Origin: Nitrospira moscoviensis
GTDB lineage: Bacteria; Nitrospirota; Nitrospiria; Nitrospirales; Nitrospiraceae
Assembly: GCF_001273775.1 (NCBI RefSeq)
Contig: NZ_CP011801.1
Coordinates: forward strand, 930,001 to 994,000
Direction: 5' to 3'
Length of the DNA stretch: 64,000 nucleotides
In this document: piece after piece, positions 9,901 through 17,358 of the stretch
Layout: each line of letters starts with the position of its first letter
Numbering within the stretch: position 1 is the first letter of the stretch
Notes under the pieces: generated by a model
The model's input: only the letters and a program-made list of their open reading frames with translations
The model's database searches: none
Told to the model about the DNA's origin: nothing
Translations under genes and position numbers: made by a program

Positions 9901-10419
9901 ACCGTCGACATGGAGCAGGTCCACATCCCAGATCGACGTCAGAATGGCAAGCGCCTCGCGCTCGTAGGGCTGATGGTCAAACCGCCGGGCGGCGAGGATC
10001 AAGGCCAGCGCGATGTCGGTGTCCGCATCGGTGGCCGAGTTGGCGGAGACGACCTGGTCTTTCCATTTCCAGGCGAACAGCTTGTCTTGTCTGATTTGCA
10101 GATGCTGGTTCGTCCATGTCCAGACGCGATCGAACGTCGCGCGGTCGCCGGACCAGACGGCGCGCAGCATCGCATAGCCCTGACCCTCCGACGTGGTGAT
10201 GCCCTGCTCGTCCCAACTCACGACCCGTCCATCGACGATGTACCGCTGTTTGTAGTAGCTCCAGAGCGCCGAGAGGTCGTCCAACTGGCGGATGTAGCGG
10301 TCGCTGGATCGTTCGGCGGAGGGCAGGGACCCGACCGCCGGGGTGGTTCCGAACAGGAACGCCAGACTGAGCAGGCAGGCGGAAAGCCCGGCCCGGGATA
10401 CGGCAGAGCCGGGTCTCAT
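6973..10419 (-). CDS. Fused GH8 endoglucanase - cellulose synthase catalytic subunit - two PilZ-like domains
   Basis: 1148 residues. Order: signal/anchor 10-28; GH8 (BcsZ-like) ~45-395, with the catalytic acid in TTSEGQGYAM (E78) and base in SYDAF (D265); membrane helices ~402-478; GT2 BcsA core ~500-720 with DVLIPIYSE, LDDS (536-539), DTD (583-585), TED (677-679) and QRRRW (715-719); more helices ~742-905; a PilZ region ~912-1012 with RAEER but EISPAG where the family has D/N-x-S-x-x-G; and a second PilZ-like region ~1048-1125 with RRTPR and DHSASG, a complete c-di-GMP motif. It should polymerise UDP-glucose to beta-1,4-glucan and trim it in the periplasm. The start overlaps the upstream stop as ATGA. 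Confidence 0.88.
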   Translation of the reverse strand: MRPGSAVSRAGLSACLLSLAFLFGTTPAVGSLPSAERSSDRYIRQLDDLSALWSYYKQRYIVDGRVVSWDEQGITTSEGQGYAMLRAVWSGDRATFDRVWTWTNQHLQIRQDKLFAWKWKDQVVSANSATDADTDIALALILAARRFDHQPYEREALAILTSIWDVDLLHVDGHVYVTAGNWARHEEAPVIHVAYLAPYAYEVFASVDPGHPWRQVIADSYALLHWLYDEERVALPPELVYWNKTTQRLSLRHPKSGRIADFSYDAFPIFWRVAQDVRWFGRAEGPLRQAMLAFFEREWKAQGRFLDRYQVDGTPRSSLEALPLYATVQALALETDPDLARRIRERKLTALQRQALAGKATPYYLHNWLWFSEASALQQARHYDEFLGFLRPFDVTGFLAHFPLEPFAVALVLFFLARRHPLLNIAFLVCAGALCLRYLWWRLFNTLNVIEPGGLFISLSLWIAECYAFSTILLLLVQVGVRSGHRPSPAATPSPDFTPSVDVLIPIYSESCAILERTLIGAAAMAYEPKRIYVLDDSHRDEVRELAHRYGAQYLQGPRRHAKAGNLNRALAQTAGELVVVFDTDHIPVTTFLRETVPFFADPRVGFVQTPHHFYNQDIFQRALRTGPGIPNEQDMFNHAIQGGRHSWGGSFFVGSGAVFRRAAIMDLGGFKLLSITEDIHTSQHLHARGWRSVFLDKDLAVGLTAETLGSYLIQRRRWMLGCLQIFFKDNPLLCRGLSLRHRLGYFASLYYFFFPAARVVFWITPLYFLLFHLHPIFSDVSVLMAYLLPFLLLLPMMSSALLPGWPRLLWSTVYESTVCFPLFRSMFDLFLPKRLGFSVTPKGLVSHRHRFDWRSSFSLVAATALTLGAMAKGLWEFWYFGIEKDAYFFNLSWAGINLVGLSAGLLMAWERPQRRAEERIRKPIPFRLEAESRSFEGRTDEISPAGCSFTTKTTEALPSEVSLTFLTDPPFTCRAQVVYHERLSRTGARCGLRWIETDREFHRRMVLTIFSDPSTWAGGHNARVRNNLVMAAHLIAGLLKRLVAARRSRRRTPRTTAIRRTTIGTGTMQRLAIVRDHSASGIGLIVMGRPLPADQCWTVTSPDGSLASYTVCYRTRLVPFVWRYGARPSVLIAETPPQLAASATDQT

Positions 10420-13400
10420 TGCGTGAGGAAATAATCCAAGAGGGCGAGCGCGCTGAACCCGCCCGAGGGCAAGAGCAGCGCCTGGAACACGGGATGTTGT
10501 GACCAGTGAGCGAAGGCGCCTTGCCGGACTCCTTCGATATCCCGCAGCATCTGGTCGATCTGCGCGATCTGCTGGGTGCACCGTTCGCCTTGTCCCGGCT
10601 CCTGCGCCTTCGCGCGGAGGAAATAGATCTGGTCGCGCAGGCGCTTCACGGCGCTGCCGCGCGCTTTTTCCGCGGCGAAGCTGAGCAGCACGGCGCAGGC
10701 CAGGATGTAGGCGGCGGTGACGGCGAAGATCACCAAGAGGCCGGGCGGATAGGACCAGTCGTCGAAGATCCGATTGCGGGCCGCGACGATGAGAAACAGC
10801 GCGATGAGCGGATAGTGAATCAGCGAGCCGACGACCTTGGTGCGTTCCGCGATGAACGTAATGTCGAGCCACTCGCCGATCAAGTCGGCCGGCAGCTTGC
10901 GCTGCTCGCTGAGCGGCGTGATGATCTCCGCCGGCCACTGCGTTTGCTCCAGCGCGAATTGATGGATGAACCCCGTGCAGACCCGGATGGCATCCACCAC
11001 ATAGAAGACGAGCAAGCCCAGCGTCGCGGTGGACAGGACCCACACGACCGCGTTCACCCACCAGGCGACGGAGCCGCGGGCCGGGGTATGGGGCATGCCG
11101 AAGAGGATCAAGAGCAAGCCGCCGAGCATGCCGAGCACGGTTGTTTGCGGAACGATGCGGTGCCACTGCGTGCGAGCGTAGGCATCGTGCTCCCGCCACA
11201 GCGCGGCCAGATGCTTGGCGCTGCCGCTGAACGAGACGGCCCAGGACGCCGGATGAAGCCGGGTAAGCCACTGGGCCGCTGTGGAAGGGGTGGACCGCTC
11301 ATAGGCTTCCGATTCGGTCAATCCGTATCGGGATGTCAAGGCCGCCTGGTTGGCCGCGAGCAGCCCGTGCCCCAGGCGGAAGAAGGCGATGCAAAGAATG
11401 GCGGTGAGCAGGCGGATGAGCTCCGTGGGCCAGATGCTCACCCCTTCGAGCCAGAACAGCGGTTCGCCGTTCGGCTGCGCCGCCGCCCAGGCAAAGCCCA
11501 GCACCGCGACCACCGCGGCCAGCGCCAAGCCGACGCCGGCTTGCAAGATGAACTGCGCCGTCTCCCGCGAGAGGATTTCTTCGGGGATCGAGCGGAGGAC
11601 GGGCACGATCAAACAAAAGGTGAAGAAGATGGTCATGGCGATGGGCAGCCAGCGGGAGGTCGCCAGTCGCCGGGCCCAATGCACGTCCGGCGCGCGCGGC
11701 GCGGCGGGCGCCGGCCCGCGCGTCATCATCGTCGTCGCCGGATTGAGAGCCTGCATGGTGCTGCCGAGAGGAACCAGCAGCGTCCGGCCCACTTCATACA
11801 CAGCCGGAACCGCCGCGATGTCGAGCGCGGCCGAATCCGCCCCTTTGATCTCATAGGGACAGGCGGGGCAGGTCCGATAGACGTGGCCGAGCGCCTGCAG
11901 GACGGCGAAGAAGGTCGAGCTTTGATAGTTGTTGCGGAAGGGCGGACTCTCCTGCTGCAGGCGCGGATGCAACTCCAGCCCGAAGTGCGACGCGATCAGG
12001 AGATTGTGCGTCCATTCATATTGGCTCGGATGCAGCAGCCGGGCGTCGAGATCGGTCGTGAAGAACAGCGTGTCGGGAAAACGCTTCCTGAGCGCTTGCA
12101 AGATCAGCAGCTTGTCGTAGACGTCGCTGCCGAGGATGCCAATGGCCTTGAACCGCCGCCCGTCCGAATCTTCCTCCATCCGATCGGCCAAGCGCCGCAC
12201 GTAATCGAGCTGGCTCTCCCCCTCCGGCCGTTCCAGCTCGTCCAACGACCGGTCCGTCTCTTTCCCATCCTTCCTGGCCTTCCTGGGAGCCGCGCCTCCG
12301 GATTCCCCGCCGGGCAACTCGCCGTCCAGCCCGCGCAAGTAGGTGTAGTGATGAATCCAGGGCACGGTCTCGCGCTGGACTTGCGGGTTCGCGAGGAGAC
12401 GCAAGCCTTGCAAGTGCGAGCTGCAGCGGGACGCCGGCCCGCCGCGATGGTCGTTCAGACAGGCGGCGACGGAAAACTCCAGCGGCAGGTTGCGTCCGTA
12501 GAACGTGTCCCATTCCGCGATGATGGCGATCGGGTCTCCTTCCCGGACTCGGCGGAGATGCAGTTCGTTCAGCAGCGTCTGCGCGAGCGCAAAATCAGTC
12601 GGGGGACGATAGACGAGGTCGAGGCCCGCACGCCGTAGTTGATCGCGGACCCACTGGTCCGGGTCCACTTCTTCGCGGGCGCGGGCTCCTTCGATGCTCT
12701 GATAGATGATGGAAGACGAGACTGAGGCCCAGGGCGAATAGAGAGGAACCAGCCCATCGGTGTCGTCTTGATGCGTCGCCGGCCAGCTCAGTGCTGGCCG
12801 ATTCTCTTTGGCTTCGCTCACCATGCTGCGCAACATGGCCGATCCAGGAGGACCGACAATCCGGAAGGCCACCCGCGCCATGGGTTTCACGCCCGGAGCC
12901 ATTGGCGACTCCTCGACCAGCCGGGTCAGCTGGTTCGCCAGGGCGGCGAGATCGTGCAACGGCCGGTCGCCGAACAGTTCATCGCTTAGCCACAACACCA
13001 GCACGTCGCTGAAGAGGGTGGAAGCCGGCGCGCCTGGATCACAATCCCGCAGCTTGCGCGGCCGATACCATTCGAAGGGAATGGAGGACGGAGGATCGGA
13101 CCGGTTCCACATGACGTACCCGACGTGGTCGCCGTCTTCCGGCACATAACAGGCGGCGCCCAGTGCGGCGCCCACGGCATAGCGATCGCGGATGCGCTGC
13201 TCCGTGCCTTCGACGTAAGGGCTGCCGTCGGTCATGACGAGCAGTACCGACAGAAGCGGCGCCGACGACGGCTTGGCGATGAGCTTGCCGGCGATTTCTT
13301 CGGCCAGCTCGGCCCAGCCGCGCGCCACCGACCCGGCGCCCCGCGCCTTTTGCGTTTTCAGATGCGCGTCGACTGCGGCGAGCGGGTCCTGCCAGAGCCG

Positions 13401-13568
13401 GGCGAGCGCTCGTTGTTCGATCACCGCCTCGTGCCGCTCCAGTCCGGGATTGGCCGGCCGCGAGCTCTTGAGCGGCGCCTGCGACCAGAGGTAGCCGCCC
13501 AGAGCCGCCACGAGGATGACGGCGCCGGAGAGCGCCAGGGTGGACAGATCTTTGTCGTTCGTGCTCAT
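10416..13568 (-). CDS. Large membrane protein of unknown function, first gene of the cellulose-type unit
   Basis: 1050 residues. One N-terminal helix (~11-28), then ~600 residues that should lie in the periplasm, then from ~640 to the end six to eight helices separated by short soluble loops. The soluble part looks like alternating alpha/beta segments: LLSVLLVMTDG near 107, AIIAEWDTFYGRN near 350, and IGILGSDVYDKLLILQAL plus FPDTLFFTTDLDARLL near 475-515. This recalls type-1 periplasmic-binding or caspase-like Rossmann folds, but I cannot name the family. It does not read as BcsB. It is translationally coupled (ATGA) to the endoglucanase-synthase fusion, so a role in that complex is a fair inference. 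Confidence 0.6.
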   Translation of the reverse strand: MSTNDKDLSTLALSGAVILVAALGGYLWSQAPLKSSRPANPGLERHEAVIEQRALARLWQDPLAAVDAHLKTQKARGAGSVARGWAELAEEIAGKLIAKPSSAPLLSVLLVMTDGSPYVEGTEQRIRDRYAVGAALGAACYVPEDGDHVGYVMWNRSDPPSSIPFEWYRPRKLRDCDPGAPASTLFSDVLVLWLSDELFGDRPLHDLAALANQLTRLVEESPMAPGVKPMARVAFRIVGPPGSAMLRSMVSEAKENRPALSWPATHQDDTDGLVPLYSPWASVSSSIIYQSIEGARAREEVDPDQWVRDQLRRAGLDLVYRPPTDFALAQTLLNELHLRRVREGDPIAIIAEWDTFYGRNLPLEFSVAACLNDHRGGPASRCSSHLQGLRLLANPQVQRETVPWIHHYTYLRGLDGELPGGESGGAAPRKARKDGKETDRSLDELERPEGESQLDYVRRLADRMEEDSDGRRFKAIGILGSDVYDKLLILQALRKRFPDTLFFTTDLDARLLHPSQYEWTHNLLIASHFGLELHPRLQQESPPFRNNYQSSTFFAVLQALGHVYRTCPACPYEIKGADSAALDIAAVPAVYEVGRTLLVPLGSTMQALNPATTMMTRGPAPAAPRAPDVHWARRLATSRWLPIAMTIFFTFCLIVPVLRSIPEEILSRETAQFILQAGVGLALAAVVAVLGFAWAAAQPNGEPLFWLEGVSIWPTELIRLLTAILCIAFFRLGHGLLAANQAALTSRYGLTESEAYERSTPSTAAQWLTRLHPASWAVSFSGSAKHLAALWREHDAYARTQWHRIVPQTTVLGMLGGLLLILFGMPHTPARGSVAWWVNAVVWVLSTATLGLLVFYVVDAIRVCTGFIHQFALEQTQWPAEIITPLSEQRKLPADLIGEWLDITFIAERTKVVGSLIHYPLIALFLIVAARNRIFDDWSYPPGLLVIFAVTAAYILACAVLLSFAAEKARGSAVKRLRDQIYFLRAKAQEPGQGERCTQQIAQIDQMLRDIEGVRQGAFAHWSQHPVFQALLLPSGGFSALALLDYFLTQ

Positions 13569-13742
13569 CGCGTACCTTGCAGGCTGCGCAAGGCGCGCCT
13601 ATGTTAGCGAGAACGACGGCGCGATACCACAGCAAACGTCCGGTCTGCGCCTCGCTCGTGCAGCACGGTCGGCTTGACAGGACCGGGGCAGGTAGTCGAC
13701 AACGGTCCACGATGCGTCCGGCCCGGCTCGGGCGGGATACGT

Positions 13743-16544
13743 ATGGCACGACGGATGGTTCGATATCGGCGACTTCTGTTGGTCGGCCTGACGGCGGCGG
13801 CGATTCTCTATCTGGTGTTGCCGCTCGCAGCATCCTACGTCCTCGCGCGGGAACTGCGCGCCCAAGGCTATCAACAGGTCATCATCCAACTCGGCTACCC
13901 CGGTTGGCGCAGGATGCACATTCCCGTCGTGTCCTTCCAACAGGATGTCGGGCAGGAACGCGTGATGGTTTCCCTCACCGACGCCGAGGTGGATTATCGG
14001 CCGATCCAGCTCTTGAAGGGACACGTGAATCGGGTGTCGCTGCCCGAAGTAGCGGTGCAGATTCTGCACACGAAACCCGGTGGAATCGATGAGTCGGGGG
14101 GAGGACCCAAATCCGACGAAGAGGGATCGCCGTGGGCGCTGCTGACCGCCGGGGATCTGTTGCGCCGGCTGCCCATCCTGCCCTTCGATGAGCTGCGGCT
14201 GGATCGGCTGACGTTGTTTCGCGAGCAGGCCACGGGGCCGCTTCGGAAAGTGACGATCTCCGGCGTGCTGATCCAGCAGGAGGGCGAGCTGGGCGGGCAT
14301 CTCTCATTTCAAGGCCAACATACCGCTCCCTATGGTCTGACGGTGGCGGGTCATTCGGCCAGCACCTGGTCGGCGACCTTGGCCTCGCAGCGGCCCCAGG
14401 CGGCTCCAATCATTTCGTGGCAGTCCTCCGCCCATCCCAGCGGCACTCAGATCAAGATGGAAGGTCGGTTGGAGGTCAACGTGCGGGAGCTCGCGCCCTT
14501 TATCGCCCTGCTGGTTCCGATCGGCCCCGAATTGGGAAAGGTCACGGGACAGGTCGTGATGAGCTGGACCGGGATGGCTGCGGCCGACGCCAGCTTGCTG
14601 TCGATCTGGGAAGATCCGCGGACGCAAATGGACGGCCAGGTGCGGGCTGCAATGACGTTGCCTGCGCTGCAGGGTATGGCGAAAGACATCGCCCTGTCCT
14701 GGGAGGGGCGGTTCTCCGCCACGGCCAGCCAGGTGGCCTGGACGCTCGATCCGGGCGTCCTGCTGACGGCGACGGTGAACATGCCGCCGCAACGGATTCC
14801 CGAGGCGGTCCGGGCGCTCTTGCCTCGCGGCGACCAGCCGCTGCGTATCGAGCAGAAGCAGCCGGTTCAGGGCCGGTTGATGTGGGCCGAGTCGCCGTTG
14901 CGCATGGTGGCCGAGGGGCCGGTGCACGTCACCTATGGACGGACGCCGGGACCGCTCGTCGTGGAATTCGAGGCGGCCCGCGCGGAAAGCGTGGGACAGG
15001 AGTTGGTCGGAGCCGAGGGGACGTTTCGCGTCGAGGGCGAGCTCTCCAAAACGGTGACCGATCAGTTGGCCGCGAAGGAAGCGATGGGAGGCTTTCACGG
15101 CGCGCTGTCCCTTGCCGGCAGCCAGCTCCAGGGGAAGCTGTTTCCGTCTTCCCTGGTCACGGTCAAATATGTGGAGCACGGGACGGTGTCGATCCCGCGC
15201 GCGACGCTGCAATTGGTGGATCCCTTGCCGCTGCACTGCGATGTCGGTGCGCGCCGCTGCCGGGTTGGCTCCGCTTCCGTCGCGGTTCGTGTGCCGGCCG
15301 TGCATGTCGCGGGACGGGACGTACGGATCGCCCAAGGCATCCTGACGATCCAGCAAGGGGAGACGGCCGGCGCGTCGTGGAACCTCCGTGCGACGCTCGA
15401 CGCGGGGGGCGTGACCGTCGATCTGCCGTACGGCGGAGTCGCGGCCGGCGACTGGTCCGTCAAACTTGCGGCGAACGAAGCGGGGCTCAAGGCCGAGCTC
15501 CGCGCCGATGCGCCGGCCCACGAGGAATGGCTGACCGCCGGCCTCGAGCAGCCGTTGGGAGCCGGACGGGGAATACTCCACGGCAGACTGGACCTCCTGT
15601 TCGATGCCGGCCTGCGGCGGCTCAGCCGGTTCATGGCCCTGCCGGTGCCGATGGACCTCACCGACGGCCGATTGACTGTCGCGGTGGACGCCTCCTGGTT
15701 TGGCATGCCGGGGCGGGGATTCGACATGACAAGCGGCTCCGCGACGGTTACGGCGGAGAAGCTCTCCGGCCGCTATCTCGACTATGAGATGAAGGGGCTG
15801 AGCACCACGATGGTGCTCCGCAGCGGGGGGCTGCACTCCATCGAGATGGCGGAGCCCGCGACCGTGACGGTAGCCTCCGTTCAGACGGGCGTCGAGCTGA
15901 CGAATCTCGGGATGGCCGTACAGGGATCCTGGAACGCGTCGGAGACGTTCCCCGTGATCGACATTAAAGATATCCAGTGTGATCTGTTCGGGGGAGCCGC
16001 CACCAGCCCCGGCACCCATATCGATTGGACGAAGCCGCCTGCGCGCATGACGTTTTCCCTGCGGAAGCTCGATTTGGCGAGAGTCTTACGCGTCGAGCAG
16101 CAGAAAGGTCTCCAGGGCAGCGGGATCCTCAACGGCACGCTGCCGGTCAGCCTGACGGCCGCCGGCGTCTCGGTCGATGACGGGGCGCTGGAAGCGGAAT
16201 CTCCCGGCGGCGTCATTCGCTACGGGTCGATGCCGGAGTCCTCGAAGGTGATCACCGAAGCGGACAGCCACCTCCATCTCGTCGCCCAAGCGCTCAACAA
16301 TTTCCACTATACGGTCCTGCGCGTCGGCGTCGACTATGCCGACAGCGGGCTGTTGAATCTCAACATCCGCTTGGAAGGCAAAAACCCCGACCTGAAAAAA
16401 AGCCCGCCGATCCACTTCAATCTCGCCGTGCAGGAACATGTGCCGACTCTTCTCAAGAGTCTTCGTCTGGTCCGGGATCTTGAGGACTCGATCCAGAAGA
16501 AGTATAAAGGCTCGGATTCGACGAGGACCGGCCGCGGTACGTGA
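13743..16544 (+). CDS. ydbH: YdbH-family intermembrane (AsmA-like) protein
   Basis: 933 residues. One N-terminal helix (LLLVGLTAAAILYLVLPLAA) anchors it in the inner membrane, and the rest is a long beta-rich periplasmic body with repeating strands. The C-terminal ~150 residues match the YdbH/DctA-YdbH domain (GVIRYGSMPESS, ALNNFHYTVLRVGVDY, LNLNIRLEGKNPD, PIHFNLAVQEHVP). In E. coli, YdbH acts with TamB and YhdP in phospholipid delivery to the outer membrane. The ATG at 13743, preceded by GGCGGG, was preferred over 13674 because it opens just before the basic/hydrophobic anchor. It is followed by ynbE and ydbL, the E. coli order. Confidence 0.88.
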   Translation: MARRMVRYRRLLLVGLTAAAILYLVLPLAASYVLARELRAQGYQQVIIQLGYPGWRRMHIPVVSFQQDVGQERVMVSLTDAEVDYRPIQLLKGHVNRVSLPEVAVQILHTKPGGIDESGGGPKSDEEGSPWALLTAGDLLRRLPILPFDELRLDRLTLFREQATGPLRKVTISGVLIQQEGELGGHLSFQGQHTAPYGLTVAGHSASTWSATLASQRPQAAPIISWQSSAHPSGTQIKMEGRLEVNVRELAPFIALLVPIGPELGKVTGQVVMSWTGMAAADASLLSIWEDPRTQMDGQVRAAMTLPALQGMAKDIALSWEGRFSATASQVAWTLDPGVLLTATVNMPPQRIPEAVRALLPRGDQPLRIEQKQPVQGRLMWAESPLRMVAEGPVHVTYGRTPGPLVVEFEAARAESVGQELVGAEGTFRVEGELSKTVTDQLAAKEAMGGFHGALSLAGSQLQGKLFPSSLVTVKYVEHGTVSIPRATLQLVDPLPLHCDVGARRCRVGSASVAVRVPAVHVAGRDVRIAQGILTIQQGETAGASWNLRATLDAGGVTVDLPYGGVAAGDWSVKLAANEAGLKAELRADAPAHEEWLTAGLEQPLGAGRGILHGRLDLLFDAGLRRLSRFMALPVPMDLTDGRLTVAVDASWFGMPGRGFDMTSGSATVTAEKLSGRYLDYEMKGLSTTMVLRSGGLHSIEMAEPATVTVASVQTGVELTNLGMAVQGSWNASETFPVIDIKDIQCDLFGGAATSPGTHIDWTKPPARMTFSLRKLDLARVLRVEQQKGLQGSGILNGTLPVSLTAAGVSVDDGALEAESPGGVIRYGSMPESSKVITEADSHLHLVAQALNNFHYTVLRVGVDYADSGLLNLNIRLEGKNPDLKKSPPIHFNLAVQEHVPTLLKSLRLVRDLEDSIQKKYKGSDSTRTGRGT

Positions 16545-16550
16545 GGGGGA

Positions 16551-16757
16551 ATGAGGGCAGGAAGCGCAGGACACATGTTGGGAGGAGCGATCGCCGTGCT
16601 GCTGTCCGGTCTGGCGGCCTGTACGCCGCGTGTCGAAGTGGCGGCGCCGGACAAGCCGATCACGATCAATCTCAACGTGAAAATCGACCATGAGATCAAA
16701 GTGAAGGTCGACAAGGATTTGGATCAGGTGCTGTCCAAAGACAGCGGCTTGTTTTAG
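16551..16757 (+). CDS. ynbE: YnbE-family outer-membrane lipoprotein
   Basis: 68 residues. A signal with lipobox LSGLAAC is followed by the family signature PRVEVAAPDKPITINLNVKI and a charged heptad-like tail (KIDHEIKVKVDKDLDQVL). In E. coli YnbE is the outer-membrane partner that contacts the C-terminus of YdbH to complete an intermembrane bridge. Here it starts 6 bp after ydbH. The next gene, ydbL, is separated from it by a repeat element, so ydbL may be expressed at a different level. Confidence 0.88.
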   Translation: MRAGSAGHMLGGAIAVLLSGLAACTPRVEVAAPDKPITINLNVKIDHEIKVKVDKDLDQVLSKDSGLF

Positions 16758-16759
16758 CG

Positions 16760-16857
16760 GGATGCTGAAAAAGGCCTCTCTCTCACCCACCCGCCCCCGC
16801 GCGCCGAGACGCGCTTTTCACCGAGGCGTTCTCGCCTCGTCAACATCCTCAGCATCC
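16760..16857. repeat. Inverted-repeat element with GGATGCTGA ends
   Basis: A ~98-bp intergenic element bounded by GGATGCTGA at 16760-16768 and its exact complement TCAGCATCC at 16849-16857. The left end continues as AAAAAGGCC, which recurs with one change (GGATACTGAAAAAGGCC) at 30771-30787 and inverted at 31799-31815. The interior holds a hairpin-capable GAGGCGTTCTCGCCTC. It lies between ynbE and ydbL and may be a transcript-stability or attenuation element, or simply a dispersed miniature repeat. Confidence 0.6.
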
Positions 16858-16893
16858 CCGAAGCTCCTGATTTGAGGGAAGGAGAAAGTACGT

Positions 16894-17226
16894 ATGCGCT
16901 TCATTGGCTACACAATAACCGTCATCATCTTCTTGGTTTCATTGGCGGCCGTCCCGCTCTGGGCGCTGTCGCTGGAGGAAGCCAAGGCCAAGGGGCTGGT
17001 CGGCGAGCGGGCGAACGGGTATCTCGGAGTCGTGAATGCCGCCGATCGGGAAGCGCAGGCGCTGGCCCAGGAGATCAACCAGAAACGCCGGCAGGCTTAC
17101 GAAGAGATCGCCAAGAAGAACGGGACGCAGTTGAACGCGGTCGAGACCCTGGCAGGCGAGAAAGCGATTCAGAATACCAGACCCGGCCAGTTCGTCGAAG
17201 GCCCGGGCGGGTGGGTGAAGAAGTAA
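16894..17226 (+). CDS. ydbL: YdbL-family (DUF1318) periplasmic protein
   Basis: 110 residues with an N-terminal signal (YTITVIIFLVSLAAVPLWAL) and the DUF1318 core: LEEAKAKGLVGERANGYLGV, then AQEINQKRRQAYEEIAKKNG and a final PGGWVKK. In E. coli YdbL modulates the YdbH-YnbE interaction. The start has a good GGAAGGAG site 11 bp upstream. It completes the ydbH-ynbE-ydbL trio and ends next to a ~125-bp repeat element that separates it from the convergent sulfite-oxidase-like gene. Confidence 0.88.
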   Translation: MRFIGYTITVIIFLVSLAAVPLWALSLEEAKAKGLVGERANGYLGVVNAADREAQALAQEINQKRRQAYEEIAKKNGTQLNAVETLAGEKAIQNTRPGQFVEGPGGWVKK

Positions 17227-17233
17227 TTCTTAC

Positions 17234-17358
17234 GCGGACGCTCAAAAACTTTTCCAGCAAGGCCGCAGGTGAGTCAAAACCGGAGGCGTACCCTCTGGGG
17301 TATGTTGAGGATTTTGACGAGCCGAGAACTGCGCTGGAAAGGTTGTTCAGCGTCCGTT
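17234..17358. repeat. Dispersed ~125-bp inverted-repeat element, copy 1
   Basis: The ends GGACGCTCAAAAAC and GTTGTTCAGCGTCC are imperfect inverted repeats. The interior (GGCCGCAGGTGAGTCAAAAC through GAGGATTTTGACGAGCCGAG) is nearly identical, on the opposite strand, to the interior of the element at 49331-49453. The space between ydbL (stop 17226) and the convergent gene (stop 17359-17361) is filled by it exactly, so it may serve as a bidirectional terminator or 3'-end protector. Confidence 0.75.

Noticed and set aside
10420-11271. N-terminal extension of the GH8-BcsA fusion to 11271
   Set aside because: Overlaps the upstream gene in another frame, is Arg/Ala/His-rich, and ATG 10419 with ATGA coupling and a signal-like segment is the better start.
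10506-12638. 710-residue plus-strand open frame
   Set aside because: Antisense to the 1050-residue membrane protein; no recognisable motif.
16551-17226. Reading ynbE and ydbL as random small ORFs
   Set aside because: Both match their family signatures and keep the ydbH-ynbE-ydbL order, so they were kept as genes.
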